Shown one piece after another: positions 12,873 through 26,004 of a stretch of DNA of 64,000 nt. Made by a program: the position numbers and the translations under genes. Position 1 is the first letter of the stretch. Every line of letters begins with the position of its first letter. Under the pieces are notes generated by a model that saw only the letters and a list, made by a program, of their open reading frames with translations, was not told the DNA's origin and did no database searches. The stretch spans positions 2,799,001 through 2,863,000 of the forward strand of contig NC_134029.1 of assembly GCF_964204645.1 (NCBI RefSeq), in the 5' to 3' direction. Source of the stretch: Tubulanus polymorphus. Lineage: Eukaryota; Nemertea; Palaeonemertea; Tubulaniformes; Tubulanidae.

Positions 12873-14043
12873 ACATAGCCCCGATAAAGTAAATACACTA
12901 TGAAAAAAGTCAAGAAACAGTGAGTTGAAATTGATTCTGGATCCAGTACTCCGCTGTACTATTGGTGTACTTTTGCGCAAAAGAAACATCGACATTCACT
13001 TTATCATAATGGCTGCGTATTTCTTACATTTTAACAATAATTTCCAATTCCCATTTCGTTCTCCAGAGGGTTGGTAGATATTATATATGATATTCCATCT
13101 TTACCTAATGGACGAGGTATTCTTACATTTTTCTTTCCTTATTCCGGGCTGACAACGCTAGGGCTAGAAAATTAGAACCCGGCTAATCGCCCCCGACCAA
13201 TCAGCCCATTTTGATGAACAAATTTAAATGAGGTAATCAGATAGATAGATAGATGATTTTATTGTCTACAAACATATTTGCATTGACAGACAGTTTCAAT
13301 GATTAGTGCACAATACAAAACTAAGTCTACACTTTTCTTAATGTCGGCTATATCAGTGCTGTGCTCATCTGTTTTATCGGTTATCGATTCGAGTCGAGAT
13401 TCAAAAGCTGACTGCGTGGTTTTAATACTCCTTACTGAACTTTTTACACTGCGCGCAGATTGTTGAAAATCCCCGTCGCTCATTGTGGGTTTTAACACAG
13501 ATAATCGGTACTGAAAATAAATCAGCTCGATGCTAGGCATAAGCCGTATAGAATGTCAGGTCTGAGCGGAATATGGATTAACGCGATAATCAACGGCTTG
13601 ATCTAACGGACAGATATCGGAGAGACCGATATCTCATCTGCAGGGCGTCAGGCATTTTTCCTAAACATGATCGCTGGACTAGAAAATAGTTATCAACTTG
13701 TTTGTATAGTTGTAAGTAAAAAAAAGAATACACGATTTCAATTTTGTAGAAAACTCGCAAGAGCTTTGGTTAAAGTTCTGCAAAATTGTGTATTCTTACC
13801 TAACTTTATTTGATAGCGCAGACGCACACACGTACGGATCTATTTCAATGAATGTACATGTATTAACGGTTTACAAAGCCGACCTGTACATATATATATA
13901 TATCCACATGGGATTTAACAATTCGATTTTACATAAACACTGATAAATTGTCCATATATACTTTCATAAAATTATAGAAGTAGAATCATTACTAAAAACC
14001 CTATACCGTCAATAGATTGGCTGTAAAGAGGTGCTTACGGGCA
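12873..14043. other. Spacer between LRRC74 and the SLC22 array
   Basis: Besides the retro-like sequence at 13242-13560, it holds a hairpin, GATATCGGAGAGACCGATATC-like (13612-13635), and an imperfect inverted repeat at about 13726-13796 with arms around GAATACAC and GTGTATTC. A TA run lies at 13891-13902. The promoter of transporter copy A must be in the last few hundred bases, and it differs from those of the other copies. Confidence 0.5.
13242..13560 (-). repeat. Possible 3' end of a retrotransposed sequence
   Basis: Read on the minus strand, an open frame (start near 13483, MSDGDFQQSARSVKSS) with an alpha-helical, heptad-like composition runs to a TAA at about 13259. That TAA overlaps an AATAAA and is followed directly by four ATCT units (GATA on the plus strand, 13242-13255). 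A polyadenylation signal abutting a short ATCT repeat is typical of non-LTR retroelement tails. No reverse transcriptase remains are visible, so the identity is open. It could also be a decayed exon. Confidence 0.3.
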
Positions 14044-16993
14044 ATGGATGACGCGATTGAGAGGACTTTTTGCCAGTTGTGGAGGAGCGGCAAAAAGTGG
14101 CATATTCTCACTTACTTCTGTTGGGTAATACCTGCTAACATCGTGTTCGCTCTTTTTTCGATGTCAGTAGTTTTTACAGGTATGTTCAGATGATAAAACA
14201 AAACACGTAATTTTGATCGAAACTTAATCATCAATCAATTCGCACTTTTGAATCACTTCAAGTCAAATCATTGCGCTATGTTTGCAGCTGGTGTACCGGA
14301 TCACCATTGTACAGTGTCGGACAATTCATCGTTACCAAGAAAACAGAACGGGCAGCCAGAATCCTGTCTTATTTACAGTAATCTAACACACGATAATAAA
14401 ACAGAGAAATGTTCAAACTGGACCTATCCCGATAAAGATTATGGAATAACAATCGTATCCGAGGTAAAACGTTTTCGATCGGTCTCATCCGCAACCAGAT
14501 AAACTATGCTTTTGTAATTCCAAATATCGTTGAATATTCTTCCTATTCCAGTGGGATTTGGTTTGTGACTATGACTTCCTCGGTGAACTATCACAGTCAT
14601 TCTATATAATGGGTGCAATAGCTTCTATGTTATTGGTATCACCACTTGCTGATATCTACGGCCGGAAACTTTTATTTTTGGTCATCAATGGTTCGTTGGT
14701 TTTTTCTGGAATTGGGGCCGCCTATGCCGTGAACTACGCAATGTTTGCGTCATTCCGTGTTCTAAATGGCATGGCTGGCGAGGTAAGCAATTCCCCACCT
14801 AGTTTTAAAAATAGTAACACGTTGCCCACTATCTCTATATTGATTGTTTATGAATACCGATGCTAAAGAAATGTTATAAAAGTTATGACTGAATCATAAC
14901 AGTGATGGCTTCACTACACTGATTTACCTGATCACAGTTTCGAATTGTTCACTTTCGAACTTTCAAAAAGGCATTGATTCATAGATCTAGGTAACAAATT
15001 TAGTTTTTTGATTGAAAATAAACTGTATGATGATAACATTAATTTTGATTGCAGGCTTGTTTAAGGATTGCCATTGTCGCAGTTGTTGAGCTGTTTCCGA
15101 AAAATCTACGAACGTTTGCCGGTCAGATAATGTTCGTATGGTGGAGTATTGGAATGATGTTTCTTGATTTGATGGCGTATTTTATCAGGAATTGGCGTCA
15201 CTTACAGCTAGCAGTGGCTCTCATGCCAGTCATAACAATTATTGATATTTGGTTAGTTATACATACATCCAACATGTTTTCTGAAGGTCGTGTGATGTAT
15301 TTGGTCAGTGCTTGGAGTAATCAGAATGCTGTTTACTCCAAAGTCAGTGTGTGTCTCTATTGTTGAAGGTTGATACCTGAATCTGTGCCGTGGCTTTTGT
15401 CGAAGGGAAAGGTGGAACAAGCTGAAGAAATCGTTAAAAAGGCGGCCGCTTTTAATGGAACAACACTTCCAGAACATCCATTTAAAGTAGAAGCTGAAGT
15501 TAAGGAAGAAAAACAACTCGGTCGAATGACATTATTCCGTGTTCCAATTCTTAGACGAATTACGTTCATCCTGTTTGCTTTATGGTACGTATGTTTGAGT
15601 GAATATGCAGTTTTTCAATTTTAGATTCAAAGGTTAGATTTATCAAAATCATTCTTTTTCTATTTGTCAGGTTTGTCAACAATCTGGTTTACTATGGTTT
15701 ATCACTATCTGCAGCTGAATTAGCCGGTGACCGATTTCTGAACTTTTTCCTAATGGCTCTTGTAGAAATACCCGCTACTGTTTGTTGTATGTTTGTTTTG
15801 GAAAGGTAAAGAAATCAATCGATTTCACCTATTTTCTAATTTTGAGTTTGAATATCAATAATATACGTACCATAATATAGTAGAACATGGTGTTTCATCA
15901 TATATATTTGTTAATCTATAGTTATGTTGTATGATATTTCAGTCGAGCTGGGAGACGTATATCGTTGTCTAGTTTTCATTTACTAGCCGGTATTTCACTC
16001 ATTCTACTCGTATGCGTACCGCCTGTTACAGGTTGGTGAATACTCATATCATATCATATTATATGTTATAATACCATTGAATAATTGAATATTGAATAGT
16101 GACCCATATACTTATATTTAACCAATATATCAAAACATTATAATATATATTCATTACAATGGAAAATATGCAAGATAAGAAGCTTTATAGCGACATTATT
16201 CTCATGTTTCAGAGAGTGGGAAAAATCTGATGCCATTAGCTGTATTTTTCACTTTAGTTGGTAAATTCAGTATCGCAGCCTCATATAATGTAGTCGTCCA
16301 ATATAGTTTAGAGTTGTATCCTACGTCAATCAGGTAATATTTTCAAGTATCACATAGCCTTGATATAAGAATTTTGTCAATCCTTATTCAATCATAATGC
16401 GTCCAAATTCGATATATCTCGTTTGGCCAAGCTGATCTATCGAGTCCTCGCACACGCAATATAAAAAGCAAATCTTACTCTTTGTTGTATATTAGATTTG
16501 ATAGACCCAAGTAGCAATACAATATAGGTTACCATATTGAAATGGAGGTGTGCATCCTCTTCATATCGGATTTACATTCTATCTTATGCTTTTCAATTCA
16601 AGGAATACTGGGTCTGGAACGGCATCGTGTACTGCTCAAATCGCTGGTACTTTAGCGCCATTCACTACTTATTTTGTAAGTTTATCGCTATAAGAAATCT
16701 ATTTTTCTTTTCAATACAAATGAAAGTATCCACAGCTTATGAAAATGATATTTCAGGCGCGTTTGGTACCGTGGGCTCCTGGAGTTATTTTCGGTATCAT
16801 GTCCGTGTTCGTCGGAATACTGGCTTTGCTGTTACCGGAAACGAGAGGACGGCCATTGCCGCAGACTGTCGAGGATATGAAAGAATGGCAACTACCGAGT
16901 TTAACGTGTGGTTCATTGGACAGAAGAAAAAATAATGAATCTATGAGTGTCAACGGCAATGAAGAAAATGACCAAGTGACTACTTTACTTTGA
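14044..16993 (+). CDS. SLC22-type transporter, array copy A
   Basis: Ten exons join in frame to 536 aa: 14044-14179, 14288-14463, 14552-14782, 15055-15251, 15369-15584, 15671-15805, 15943-16031, 16213-16333, 16603-16675 and 16757-16993. It fits the SLC22 organic cation/carnitine/anion transporter family, a 12-helix major facilitator of the plasma membrane. Exon 1 gives the cytosolic start and helix 1. Exon 2 (46-104) is the extracellular loop with PDHHC, paired cysteines and sequons NSS, NLT, NKT, NWT. WDLVC begins at 105, the helix 2-3 motif SPLADIYGRK lies at 134-143, ELFPKNLR follows helix 4, PESVPWLL lies at 250-257, ELYPTSIRNTG at helix 9-10 and LPETRGRPLP at 484-493. The usual PESPRWL arginine is proline here. 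This is the most divergent copy: MDDAIERTFCQLW start and NGMAGE at the exon 3 end. Substrate cannot be predicted. Confidence 0.93.
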
Positions 16994-17407
16994 AATTACT
17001 CAAGTATTTCATCATTTTTCGATATATAATGTCAACGGATTTTTCCTGATGACTATCAATAAAACATTGTCGAACAGTCGTGCACTTTTAGGTTTCATTC
17101 TCTCGACCCAGTGATTGGTGTTCCTCGTATTGGGCAAATTGAATTAATCTACATACGTGCCAGTAGTATTTCTATTTTCTCCTACCCCGTTTCAGGTTGA
17201 AAAGTCCACCGAAACAAATCAAGAAAGGAAAGGAAATTATCTGATCGTCTTGCATTTATCTACATTGAGACAAGAAAAAAACAAATATGACATTTCTATA
17301 TCAATCAGAAGTTAACTGGTGCAGTGATAACGCTTTATCGCACACAAACACTGGGAATTTCATACTATCAGATACAATTATATAGTAACGCAAAGTTATA
17401 TTCTACT
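16994..17407. promoter_or_regulatory. Spacer A-B with class-1 upstream region
   Basis: The blocks CAGTGATTGGTGTTCCTCG (about 17110), AAATCAAGAAAGGAAAGG (about 17215) and CATCAATCAGAAGTTAACTG (about 17302) recur with few changes upstream of copy C (21030-21215). Copies B and C therefore share one upstream region, unlike D and E. The ATG of B sits in TTCTACTATGGATGAAGC, identical to that of C. Confidence 0.5.
17058..17063 (+). terminator. Polyadenylation signal of copy A
   Basis: AATAAA 65 bases after the stop codon of transporter copy A. Confidence 0.5.
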
Positions 17408-20400
17408 ATGGATGAAGCGATTGAGAGAACGATGGACCAGTTGTGGAAGGGTGGCAAAAAGTGGCATTTACTCATTTATCACCTTTGGGTGATACCTGCT
17501 AATATGGTGCTAGCTCTTTTCTCGATGTCAGTTGTATTTGCAGGTACGCAAGTTATTAAGTAACGTTCATTCTGAATCGTAAGTAGTAATGTTATAAGGA
17601 TTAGTTTCCGAATGATACATGAGATAGACCTTCGTGACATTGTAATGCGGGTTATGATATAAGATGGAGTTCTTGGCAAAATAAACTTAGGAACATATAA
17701 TGTTTTGGGTTCTACAAGACAGCTCAATCTGCAAGGTTTTATTACGCGACGTGACATTCAAAAATTCCATAAACCCCGAGTGAGTCTAACCACTTTTATA
17801 ATACCGATGTATGTGAAAGACAATAATTATTTCTGATAAACAGTAGTTTATGAAATGTGGTCAGTAATGTGAGAGGTGTCATAACGAGGTATTGAATATA
17901 TTTGCAGCTGGTGTACCGGATCACCACTGTACAGTGTCAGACAATTCATCGCTACCAAGAAAACAGAACGGGCAGCCAGAATCCTGTCTTATTTACAGTA
18001 ATCTAACACGCGATAATAAAACAGAGCAATGTTCAAACTGGACCTATCCTGATAAAGATTATGGAATAACAATCGTATCCGAGGTAATATGAAATCGATA
18101 AAAATCCTATCACTATCAACCTTATTCTCAGTTAGGTCAGTGATGTTTATGGATTGGATTAATTGTTGATTATTCTTTATTCTATTCAGTGGGATTTAGT
18201 TTGTGAACACAACATTCTCGGTGAACTGTCACAGTCCTTCTATGTAATGGGTGCTATAGTTGCTACGTTATTGGTAGCGCCACTTGCTGATAATTTTGGA
18301 AGGAAACTGGTCTACTTGATATTCAATGCTTTGCTACTTATATTTGGTGTCGCGACCGCCTACTCAGTGAACTACGCCATGTTTACAGTATTCAGAGTTT
18401 TAAGCGGTATATTTGGCTACGTAAGCTCTTCCCCTTCTTCTTGAAGTTGAATGCAGCCTTTGGTAGGAATCTCTTGCGTTACCGTGAAGGTTCAAACCAC
18501 AAAGAACAAACATGAGAACCTTTTACAATTGGTTAAATTTACTTAATCGACTCGTGTTTTAAATGGGAAAACTATATATTGAACACTATTTTGGTTGCAG
18601 GCTTGTTTTTTTGTTGCTATTGTCGCGGGTGTTGAACTGTTTCCAAAATATATGCGAACATTTGCCAGTCAGATAATGTTCGTATGGTGGAGTCTTGGAA
18701 TGATGTTACTTGATTTGATGGCGTATTTTATCAGGAATTGGCGTCACTTACAGCTCGCAGTGGCTCTTATGCCGTTCATAACCGTTATTGATATTTGGTT
18801 AGTTTCTATATCTAATCATAGATATTTATGTGCTTACCGTGCTCCGTATTTTTGGCTTACAAACTTTATGTGTTTATTAGATGAATTGTATCGTTGAAGG
18901 TTGATACCCGAATCTGTGCCGTGGCTGCTGTCGAAGGGAAAGGTGGAACAAGCTGAAGAAATCGTTAAAAAGGCGGCCGCTTTTAATCGAACGACACTTC
19001 CAGAACATCCATTTAAAGTAGATGCTGAAGTTAAAGATGAGAAGGAACTCGGTCGAATGACACTATTCCGTGAACCGATCCTTAGACGAAATACATTAAT
19101 ATTATGTGTTTTGTGGTAGGTTTAAGTTTTGACCTTTGTTCTTACTCACTTTCAATAGAAAAAGCAAAATGCCAACTTGCGACTACGTCCTTCTTTGAGA
19201 GGGTTCTAGTAACTAGCGTAGTTAATAATAATTTTCATCAATTACCCTCGGGTACTTTATTTCTTATACTTGACTTGTCACTTTTCTTTCAGGTTTGTGA
19301 ATTGCTTAGTTTACTACGGTTTATCACTATCTGCAGCTGAATTAGCCGGTGATCGATTTCTGAACTTTTTTCTGACGGCTTTAGTTGAAATACCCGCTAC
19401 TATTTGTTGTATGTGTGTTTTAGATAGGTAAGAGATAAATCAATTTCAGATAGATACATATTGAATTTAAGGGTTTTCTTATATCGATTTTACGTACTGG
19501 CATTACCAAACATCGTATTATGTATGCATGTACATTTATAGTAACTTCTATTCAAATCCATGTCTTTTTATTTATATACATTTCAGTCGAGCTGGGAGAC
19601 GCATATCGCTAATTGGTTTTCATGTATTAGCCGGTATTTCACTAATTCTACTCGTATTTATACCGTCTGTTACAGGTAAGTAGAACTTTCTCACCCAATG
19701 TCTCGAACTATCAACTTATTTTGCGAGGAAGTTGAAAAAAAACGACGCCTTCTAGAGCAGCCATGACGAGACAGCGGCGAGAATTCGACCTTATTGTCCT
19801 TCTTTGAGTTCATTTGAAATTTTTAACTTTTACTTCTGGTCTAATACAATCGTTGCGTATGTGTGTTATTTCAGCGAATGGAACAGATTTGACGCCTCTA
19901 GCTGTATTTATGACTTCGGTTGGTAAATTCAGTATCACGGCCTCCTATGATGTAGTCATTCAATATAGTTTAGAACTTTTTCCCACGTGTATCAGGTAAC
20001 TATATCAGTGATATGAAACAGATTGGATGTGTTATAAACTAGAAGGTGTCTTCATTCTAGTTTTTTATTAGTTCTTATAAGTCAGAATTTGAGATGTCCG
20101 ACTGGACTAGACAACTTAAGCAATTATAGACCCTTCACTCATTTCATTCAATTTAAGGAATACTGGGCTTGGAACAGCGTCGTTTACAGCTCCGGTCGCT
20201 GGTACATTGGCGCCATTCGCTGCCTATTTGGTAAGTTCATCATAAAGTGGAAATTCATCATTCGTTCTTGGTACAAATGATTTTAAATCACTAAAAGCTA
20301 ATGAATAACATTTCAGGCGCGTTTGGTACCGTGGGCTCCCGGAGTTATTTTCGGTATCATGTCCCTGCTCGTCGGAATGCTGGCTTTGCTGTTACCGGAA

Positions 20401-20553
20401 ACGAGAGGACGGCCATTACCGCATACTGTGGAGGATATGAAAGAGTGGCAACTACCGAATTTAACGTGTGGCTCATCTAACAGAAGAAAAAATAATGAAT
20501 CTGTGAATGTTAACAGCAATGAAGAAAATGAGCAAGTGACTACTTTACTTTGA
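17408..20553 (+). CDS. SLC22-type transporter, array copy B
   Basis: Ten exons join in frame to 536 aa with exon lengths identical to copy A: 17408-17543, 17908-18083, 18190-18420, 18601-18797, 18900-19115, 19293-19427, 19587-19675, 19875-19995, 20158-20230 and 20317-20553. All SLC22 landmarks are present: PDHHC loop, WDLVC, APLADNFGRKL, PESVPWLL, ELFPTCIRNTG and LPETRGRPLP. Differences include FASQ for FAGQ in exon 4, RDNKTEQC in the extracellular loop, AFNRTT in the central cytosolic loop and APVAGTLAPFAAYL in helix 10. Exon 1 is almost identical at the base level to exon 1 of copy C, including the flanking intron start, so B and C exchanged or duplicated recently. A plasma-membrane solute carrier; substrate unknown. 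Confidence 0.93.
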
Positions 20554-20632
20554 AAATAGTTTTGTATCTTGAGTATATTTTTTGGATTATTTTAGTACGA
20601 TATAGTTGTAATTTGAAGTTCTGGTGATCATC

Positions 20633-20638
20633 AATAAA
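20633..20638 (+). terminator. Polyadenylation signal of copy B
   Basis: AATAAA 80 bases after the stop codon of copy B, in the same context (ATCAATAAA) as the signal after copy A. Confidence 0.5.
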
Positions 20639-21302
20639 CTCAATGCGACGAAAGATTCAGTAATTTCTGTCAGTTTCACAGTTAAACGTCTAATTTATGT
20701 CTAATTAGACTCTGGGATCAGGTGTATGTGCTCTCTGTAGTTTGATTTGGCGAATTAGATTCTCATTGTGGATAAAACCATTCAGACTGATACCTTGTTT
20801 CTTGGTGTTTTGTAGAAATTCTGCACAGGCGAGCAGGATTTTATTGGTTTTTTGTTTCAACAATTCAATAAAAATGGTTTTGAATGAAAAAAGATCAAGC
20901 GACTTATTTACTTTGAACAGAGCCTAACTTGTTAATGTTTCGGTATATGGTATAATTTAAATGTTTTCTGATGACTATAAATAAGTGTTGTCCGACTGCC
21001 GCACTGTTTTGGGTTTCACTTCGGACGCAGTGGTTGGTGTTCTTCGCATTTGGCAAATGGAAATAACCTATTTTTTCTGTCCCATCTGCTACCCCAATCC
21101 AGGTTTGTAAAATCAAGAAAGGAAAGGCAATTATGTGATCGTATATCACCACTTTACATTGACCCATAAAATAAATATAACAATCTACATCAATCAGAAG
21201 TAAATCGGTGCAGTAATTTTGCTAACGCTGTATCGTACATACACAGAATTGCAGACACCAGATACAGTGAGAATTACGTGGCAAGTTTTTATTTATTCTA
21301 CT
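20639..21302. promoter_or_regulatory. Spacer B-C with class-1 upstream region
   Basis: The first half (to about 20760) is homologous to the block following the ghost exon at 24847-25070 (GTAATTTCTG, GTCTAATT, GACTCTGG, CAGGTGT). The second half (20985-21215) matches the A-B spacer. There is no open frame worth calling. It is expected to hold the promoter of copy C. Confidence 0.45.
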
Positions 21303-24300
21303 ATGGATGAAGCGATTGAGAGAACGATGGACCAGTTGTGGAAGGGTGGCAAAAAGTGGCATTTACTCATTTATCACCTTTGGGTTATACCTGCTAATAT
21401 GGTGCTAGCTCTTTTCTCGATGTCAGTTGTATTTGCAGGTACGCAAGTTATTAATTAATAATAACAACGTTCATTCTGAAATCATTAGTCGTGATATTTT
21501 CAGGATTAGTTTCTGAATGATACATGAGGTAGACTTTGAAATGTGAGTAATGATATAAGATGGACTTATAGGCAAAATGAAATTAGGAAAATATAATGTT
21601 TTGGGTTCCACAAGATTTTGACGGGCATCTTAAATGTGCAAAGTTTATATCTACCCGGCTTTATATCTACCCAAAATCATTCAAGAGCACCACCCTGAGT
21701 GAGTCTAACCACTTTTATAATACCGATGTATGCGAAGGGAATGATTATGAATTAATTCTGATAATGATAAACAGTAGTTTATGAAATGTGTTGAATAATG
21801 TGAGAGGTGTTAAAACGAGGTATTGAATATATTTGCAGCTGGTGTACCGGATCACCACTGTACAGTGTCAGACAATTCATCGCTACCAAGAAAACGGAAC
21901 GGGCAGCCAGAATCCTGTCTTATTTACAGTAATCTAACACACATAAATAAAACAGAGAAATGTTCAAACTGGACCTATCCTGATAGAGATTATGGAATAA
22001 CAATCGTATCCGAGGTAATATGAGATTTTGAAGGTATCCCCTTACTATAAGCCTTAACCATAGTAAGATCAGTAATGTTTCATCGATTGCAATATTATTG
22101 TCGAGCGTATTGTTTATTCTATTCAGTGGGATTTAGTTTGTGACCACAACCTTCTCGCTGAACTATCACAGTCATTCTACATAATGGGTGCAATAGTTGC
22201 TACGTTGTTAGTATCACCACTTGCTGATAACTACGGAAGGAAACGGGTCTACCTGATATTCAATGCCTTACTAGTTGTAACTGGTGTCGCGACTGCCTAC
22301 TCAGTGAACTACGCCATGTTTACAGTATTCAGAGTTTTAAGCGGTATATTTGGATACGTAAGCTATTTCATTCTCTAACACATCCCTCTTTTTCAAGGAA
22401 TTCTTCGCGATTTACCAACGTTCCTGTGCACAGGCATCGAATAGCCTTTATACGATTAATTCAATTATCGGGTTATTGAAGTCGTGTTTTAAATGTAAAC
22501 ATTTGTTTGATATGCGGCTACGTAAGCGGTTTCCCTTCTTTTTGAATTTTACTGCGGCCTTTGATGGGAATATCACGACAACGTGAAGGTTCAAACCAAA
22601 GGAAACATAAGAACTGTTTACAATTGTTAGCTGAATTTATTGTATTATTGCCAAATTAGTTTTTTGAATGAAAATGAATAATGTAATGATAACATTAGTT
22701 TGATTGCAGGCTTGTTTGTTTGTTGCTATTGTCGCCGGTGTTGAACTTTTTCCAAAACATTTGCGAACATTTGCCGGTCAGATAATGTTTGTATGGTGGA
22801 GTCTTGGAATGATGTTTCTCGATCTGTTGGCGTATTCTATCAGGAATTGGCGTCACTTACAGCTCGCAGTGGCTCTTATACCACTTACAACAGTTATTGA
22901 TATTTGGTTAGTTTTCCTATCTAAGCATAGATATGCATGTGGTTTATGTGCTACGTATTTTAGGTTTACACACTATATGTGTTCAGATGAATTGTATCGT
23001 TGAAGGTTGATACCCGAATCTGTGCCGTGGCTGTTGTCGAAGGGAAAGGTGGAACAAGCTGAAGAAATTGTTAAAAAGGCGGCCGCTTTTAATGGAACGA
23101 CACTTCCTGAACATCCATTTAAAGTAGAAGCTGAAGTTAAAGAAGAGAAGGAACTCGGTAGAAAGGCATTATTCCGTGAACCAATTCTTAGACGAATTAC
23201 GTTAATATTATGTGCTTTGTGGTACGTTTGACCATGGACCTCTGTTCCTACTGACCTAAAATAAAAAATAGAAAATGCCAAGGGTAGTTAGTCACTTACC
23301 CCTGTATCCTTCTTCGAGAGGGATCTAGTGATTAGCCAATTTTCATCAATTACCCTTAGATGGTTAATTTCTTGTGACTTGTCTATATTTGTCAGGTTTG
23401 TCAACAATCTGGTTTACTACGGTTTATCACTATCTGCAGCTGAATTAGCCGGTGATCGATTTCTGAACTTTTTCCTAATGGCTCTTGTAGAAATACCCGC
23501 TACTGTTTGTTGTATGTTGGTTTTAGAAAGGTACGAAATGAATCGATTTCAGATATATACACATCAAGATTAAGGGTTTTGAATATCATTTTCACGTATC
23601 ATAACACGGTGAAACATGGTATCATAGATACATGTAAATTCATAGTTATTTTTATTCAAATCCATGTTTTTCTATTTTGAATATTTCAGTCGAGCTGGGA
23701 GACGTATGTCGTTATCTAGTTTTCACGTTTTAGCCGGTATTTCACTGATTATACTCGTATTCATACCACCTGTTACGGGTAAGTAAAACTTTCTCTGCCA
23801 ACTTATCGAACTATCACAATATATAGCGACGATATAGATTGAAAAGATCGCCTTTTACCGCAGCCATCAACAGACAGCGGGTAGAATTCAGCCAACATGA
23901 GCTTCTTTGTGCTGGTTTGAAATTTTTGCATTTGAATTTCTGGTATAATGTAATGACGGTGTCTGTGTGTTATTTCAGCGAATGGAACAGATTTGACGCC
24001 TCTAGCTGTATTCATGACTTTGGTTGGTAAATTCAGTATCACGGCCTCCTATGATGTAGTCATCCAATATAGTTTAGAACTTTTTCCTACGTGTATCAGG
24101 TAACTATATCAGTGATATGAAACAGATTGGATGTGTTATGAACTTGTAAAAGTTTCATCAATTCAGCTTTAATTAGTTCTTATTGGTCAGAATTTGAGTT
24201 GTTCAAGTGGACTAGATAACTTATGAAATGAATGACACCTCACACATTTAAGGAATACTGGGCTTGGAACAGCGTCGTTTACAGCTCCGGTCGCTGGTTC

Positions 24301-24664
24301 TTTAGCGCCATTTGCTGCCTATTTGGTAAGTTCATCAACAGTAGAAACTTATCATTTATTTTAATACAAATGACTGTAAACCACTATTAACCACCTATAA
24401 ACCACTAAAAGTTGATAAATAATATTTCAGGCCCGTGTGGTACCGTGGGCTCCCGGAGTTATTTTCGGTATCATGTCCCTGCTCGTCGGAATTCTGGCTT
24501 TGCTGTTACCGGAAACGAGAGGACGGCCATTACCGCATTCTGTGGAGGATATGGAACAGTGGCAACTACCGAATTTAACGTGTGGTTCGTTGCACAAAAG
24601 AAAAAAGAATAAATCTATAAATGTTAGCAATGAAGAAAATAAGCAAGTGACTACTTTACTTTAA
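21303..24664 (+). CDS. SLC22-type transporter, array copy C
   Basis: Ten exons join in frame to 535 aa: 21303-21438, 21839-22014, 22127-22357, 22710-22906, 23006-23221, 23396-23530, 23690-23778, 23979-24099, 24253-24325 and 24431-24664. The last exon is one codon shorter than in the other copies. SLC22 landmarks are intact: PDHHC, WDLVC, SPLADNYGRKR, FAGQIMFVWWSLGMM, PESVPWLL and LPETRGRPLP. The loop sequon reads HINKTEKC and the 4-5 helix turn reads LAYSIRNWRH. Exon 1 follows copy B and exon 10 begins ARVVPWAPG. Intron 3 holds a partial repeat of the exon 3 end (GGCTACGTAAGC near 22515), an extra splice-donor copy. Membrane solute carrier of unknown substrate. Confidence 0.93.
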
Positions 24665-24751
24665 ACTGAGTCTAATATTCTTCATGTTTCGACATATATT
24701 CTTTAAGACCATCCTGGATAAAAGACCACCAAGGATATGTTTCCTAGAAAC

Positions 24752-24846
24752 GGTATCGTGTATTGAATAGTAGAAAAGAGCATAAATCTGTAAATGTCCA
24801 CTGGAATGGAGATAAGGAGCAACTTACCTTGACTACTTTACTTTGA
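24752..24846 (+). pseudogene. Ghost of an SLC22 last exon, spacer C-D
   Basis: This stretch aligns with the C-terminal part of exon 10 of the intact copies. AGAAAAGAGCATAAATCTG corresponds to the RRKNKSIN codons, and GACTACTTTACTTTGA matches the shared TTLL-stop ending, followed by the same AAAATAGTTTAGT flank seen after copy E. The upstream part of the exon is missing and the frame is broken. A second copy of the same remnant lies in spacer D-E. Confidence 0.75.
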
Positions 24847-25492
24847 AAATAGTTTAGTGCCTTGAGAATATTTGTTCGGGTAATCGTAATATCATAAAAA
24901 TTGTTATATGAAGTTGGTTCTGATGAAAAGCAATACAAACTTAATGTGACGGAATATTCTGTAATTTCTGCCAGTGTCCACGATTAAATGTTTAATTAGT
25001 GTCTAATTTGACTCTGGACTCAGGTGTGCTCCCTGGTAGTTTGGTATGGCGAGTGAGATTCTCATTGGTTAACTCTTTCGCCGGGGGACTATATATACTA
25101 TCTATTTAGTTGACGGAGTATTTCTTTTTTCTCTGACCCTTCACTTGTCCTGTTACATGATAAGTAAACATCGAGAAAGTAAAAAAATAATCATCGACTA
25201 TCAAACATGTATTGACTTTGATCCAATAAAAAAGGTTTTCAACCTACAAAAACTTTCACTACATTCATTTCGAATTTCTATAATAATCGTGTCCATGAAG
25301 TTGATTGTGTTGTATGTATATGTTCATGTATGTAGTATTGGAAATAAATGTCAATCATTCAGGTATGAATTCTAAGTGATTCCTCAGTCTGAATCAGTGA
25401 CTGCTCCTATTTGTTTATATCTTCAATATATTAGTACATATCAGTATATATTTTCAAATTGACGTTAGGTTGTGTAGACTTTGAACAAGCTA

Positions 25493-25545
25493 GTAATGTA
25501 GTTGACACTTCTTCGGGTTAGGCTTATTCTGTTCTGGGGCCCGGC
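25493..25545 (+). repeat. Orphan copy of the class-2 SLC22 upstream block
   Basis: GGCTTATTCTGTTCTGGGGC and CCGGCA match the sequence immediately before the start codons of copies D (26021-26056) and E (29983-30010). Here no ATGGATGAAGC follows; the base run continues as GTTATGG. It is therefore the 5' flank of a lost gene copy. Confidence 0.7.
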
Positions 25546-25623
25546 AGTTATGGTATTAAGTGAAGTCGGTGAGCTTCAAATCGCGTTTTTGATAAAGAAG
25601 TAGCGGTATTCTGGTTAACACAG

Positions 25624-25700
25624 TTTGATTGCAGGCTTGTTTGTCTAAAAAATCGACGAGCCTTTCTGGTTAGATAATGTGGGTATGGTGGATATTATCT
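25624..25700 (+). pseudogene. Ghost of SLC22 exon 4
   Basis: TTTGATTGCAGGCTTGTTTG reproduces the intron 3 acceptor and the exon 4 start. After an internal deletion of about 35 bases, the sequence resumes with CGACGAGCCTTTCTGG and AGATAATGTGGGTATGGTGG, corresponding to LRAFAGQIMWAWW of copy D. The exon is frame-broken and isolated. With the ghost last exon and the orphan upstream block, it marks a deleted sixth transporter gene. Confidence 0.75.
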
Positions 25701-26004
25701 TTCTTTAGTAAACAAATGTATAGAAATGTTTTCGTTTCTGGGCTCATAGTTTCATTTTGCGTTTTTCTTAAGTCGGGGTCATATAAAAAATGATTATCAG
25801 CACCATATCAGTCACACTTAACCCAATCACTATATAAACCTGATTGTATTGTTTGTATGTATATAAGTAATAATGAAATTAGAATTCATTCAATCATTCA
25901 TTCATTTAGGCATGTGAATTAGTAGTGTAATTCGCCGAGTCATTTGACAGAGCTGTGTCGTTAAGACTTTCAAACTGAAGGTCACGCTGTGAGGCTTTCA
26001 ACAG

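Noticed and set aside
16537-16935. A 132-codon plus-strand frame across SLC22 exons 9-10
   Set aside because: It runs in another frame through two real exons and the intron; the conserved SLC22 frame explains both exons.
24412-24612. Alternate-frame reading of SLC22 last exons (also near 32536)
   Set aside because: It recurs in several copies only because the exon is duplicated; the SLC22 frame is the constrained one.
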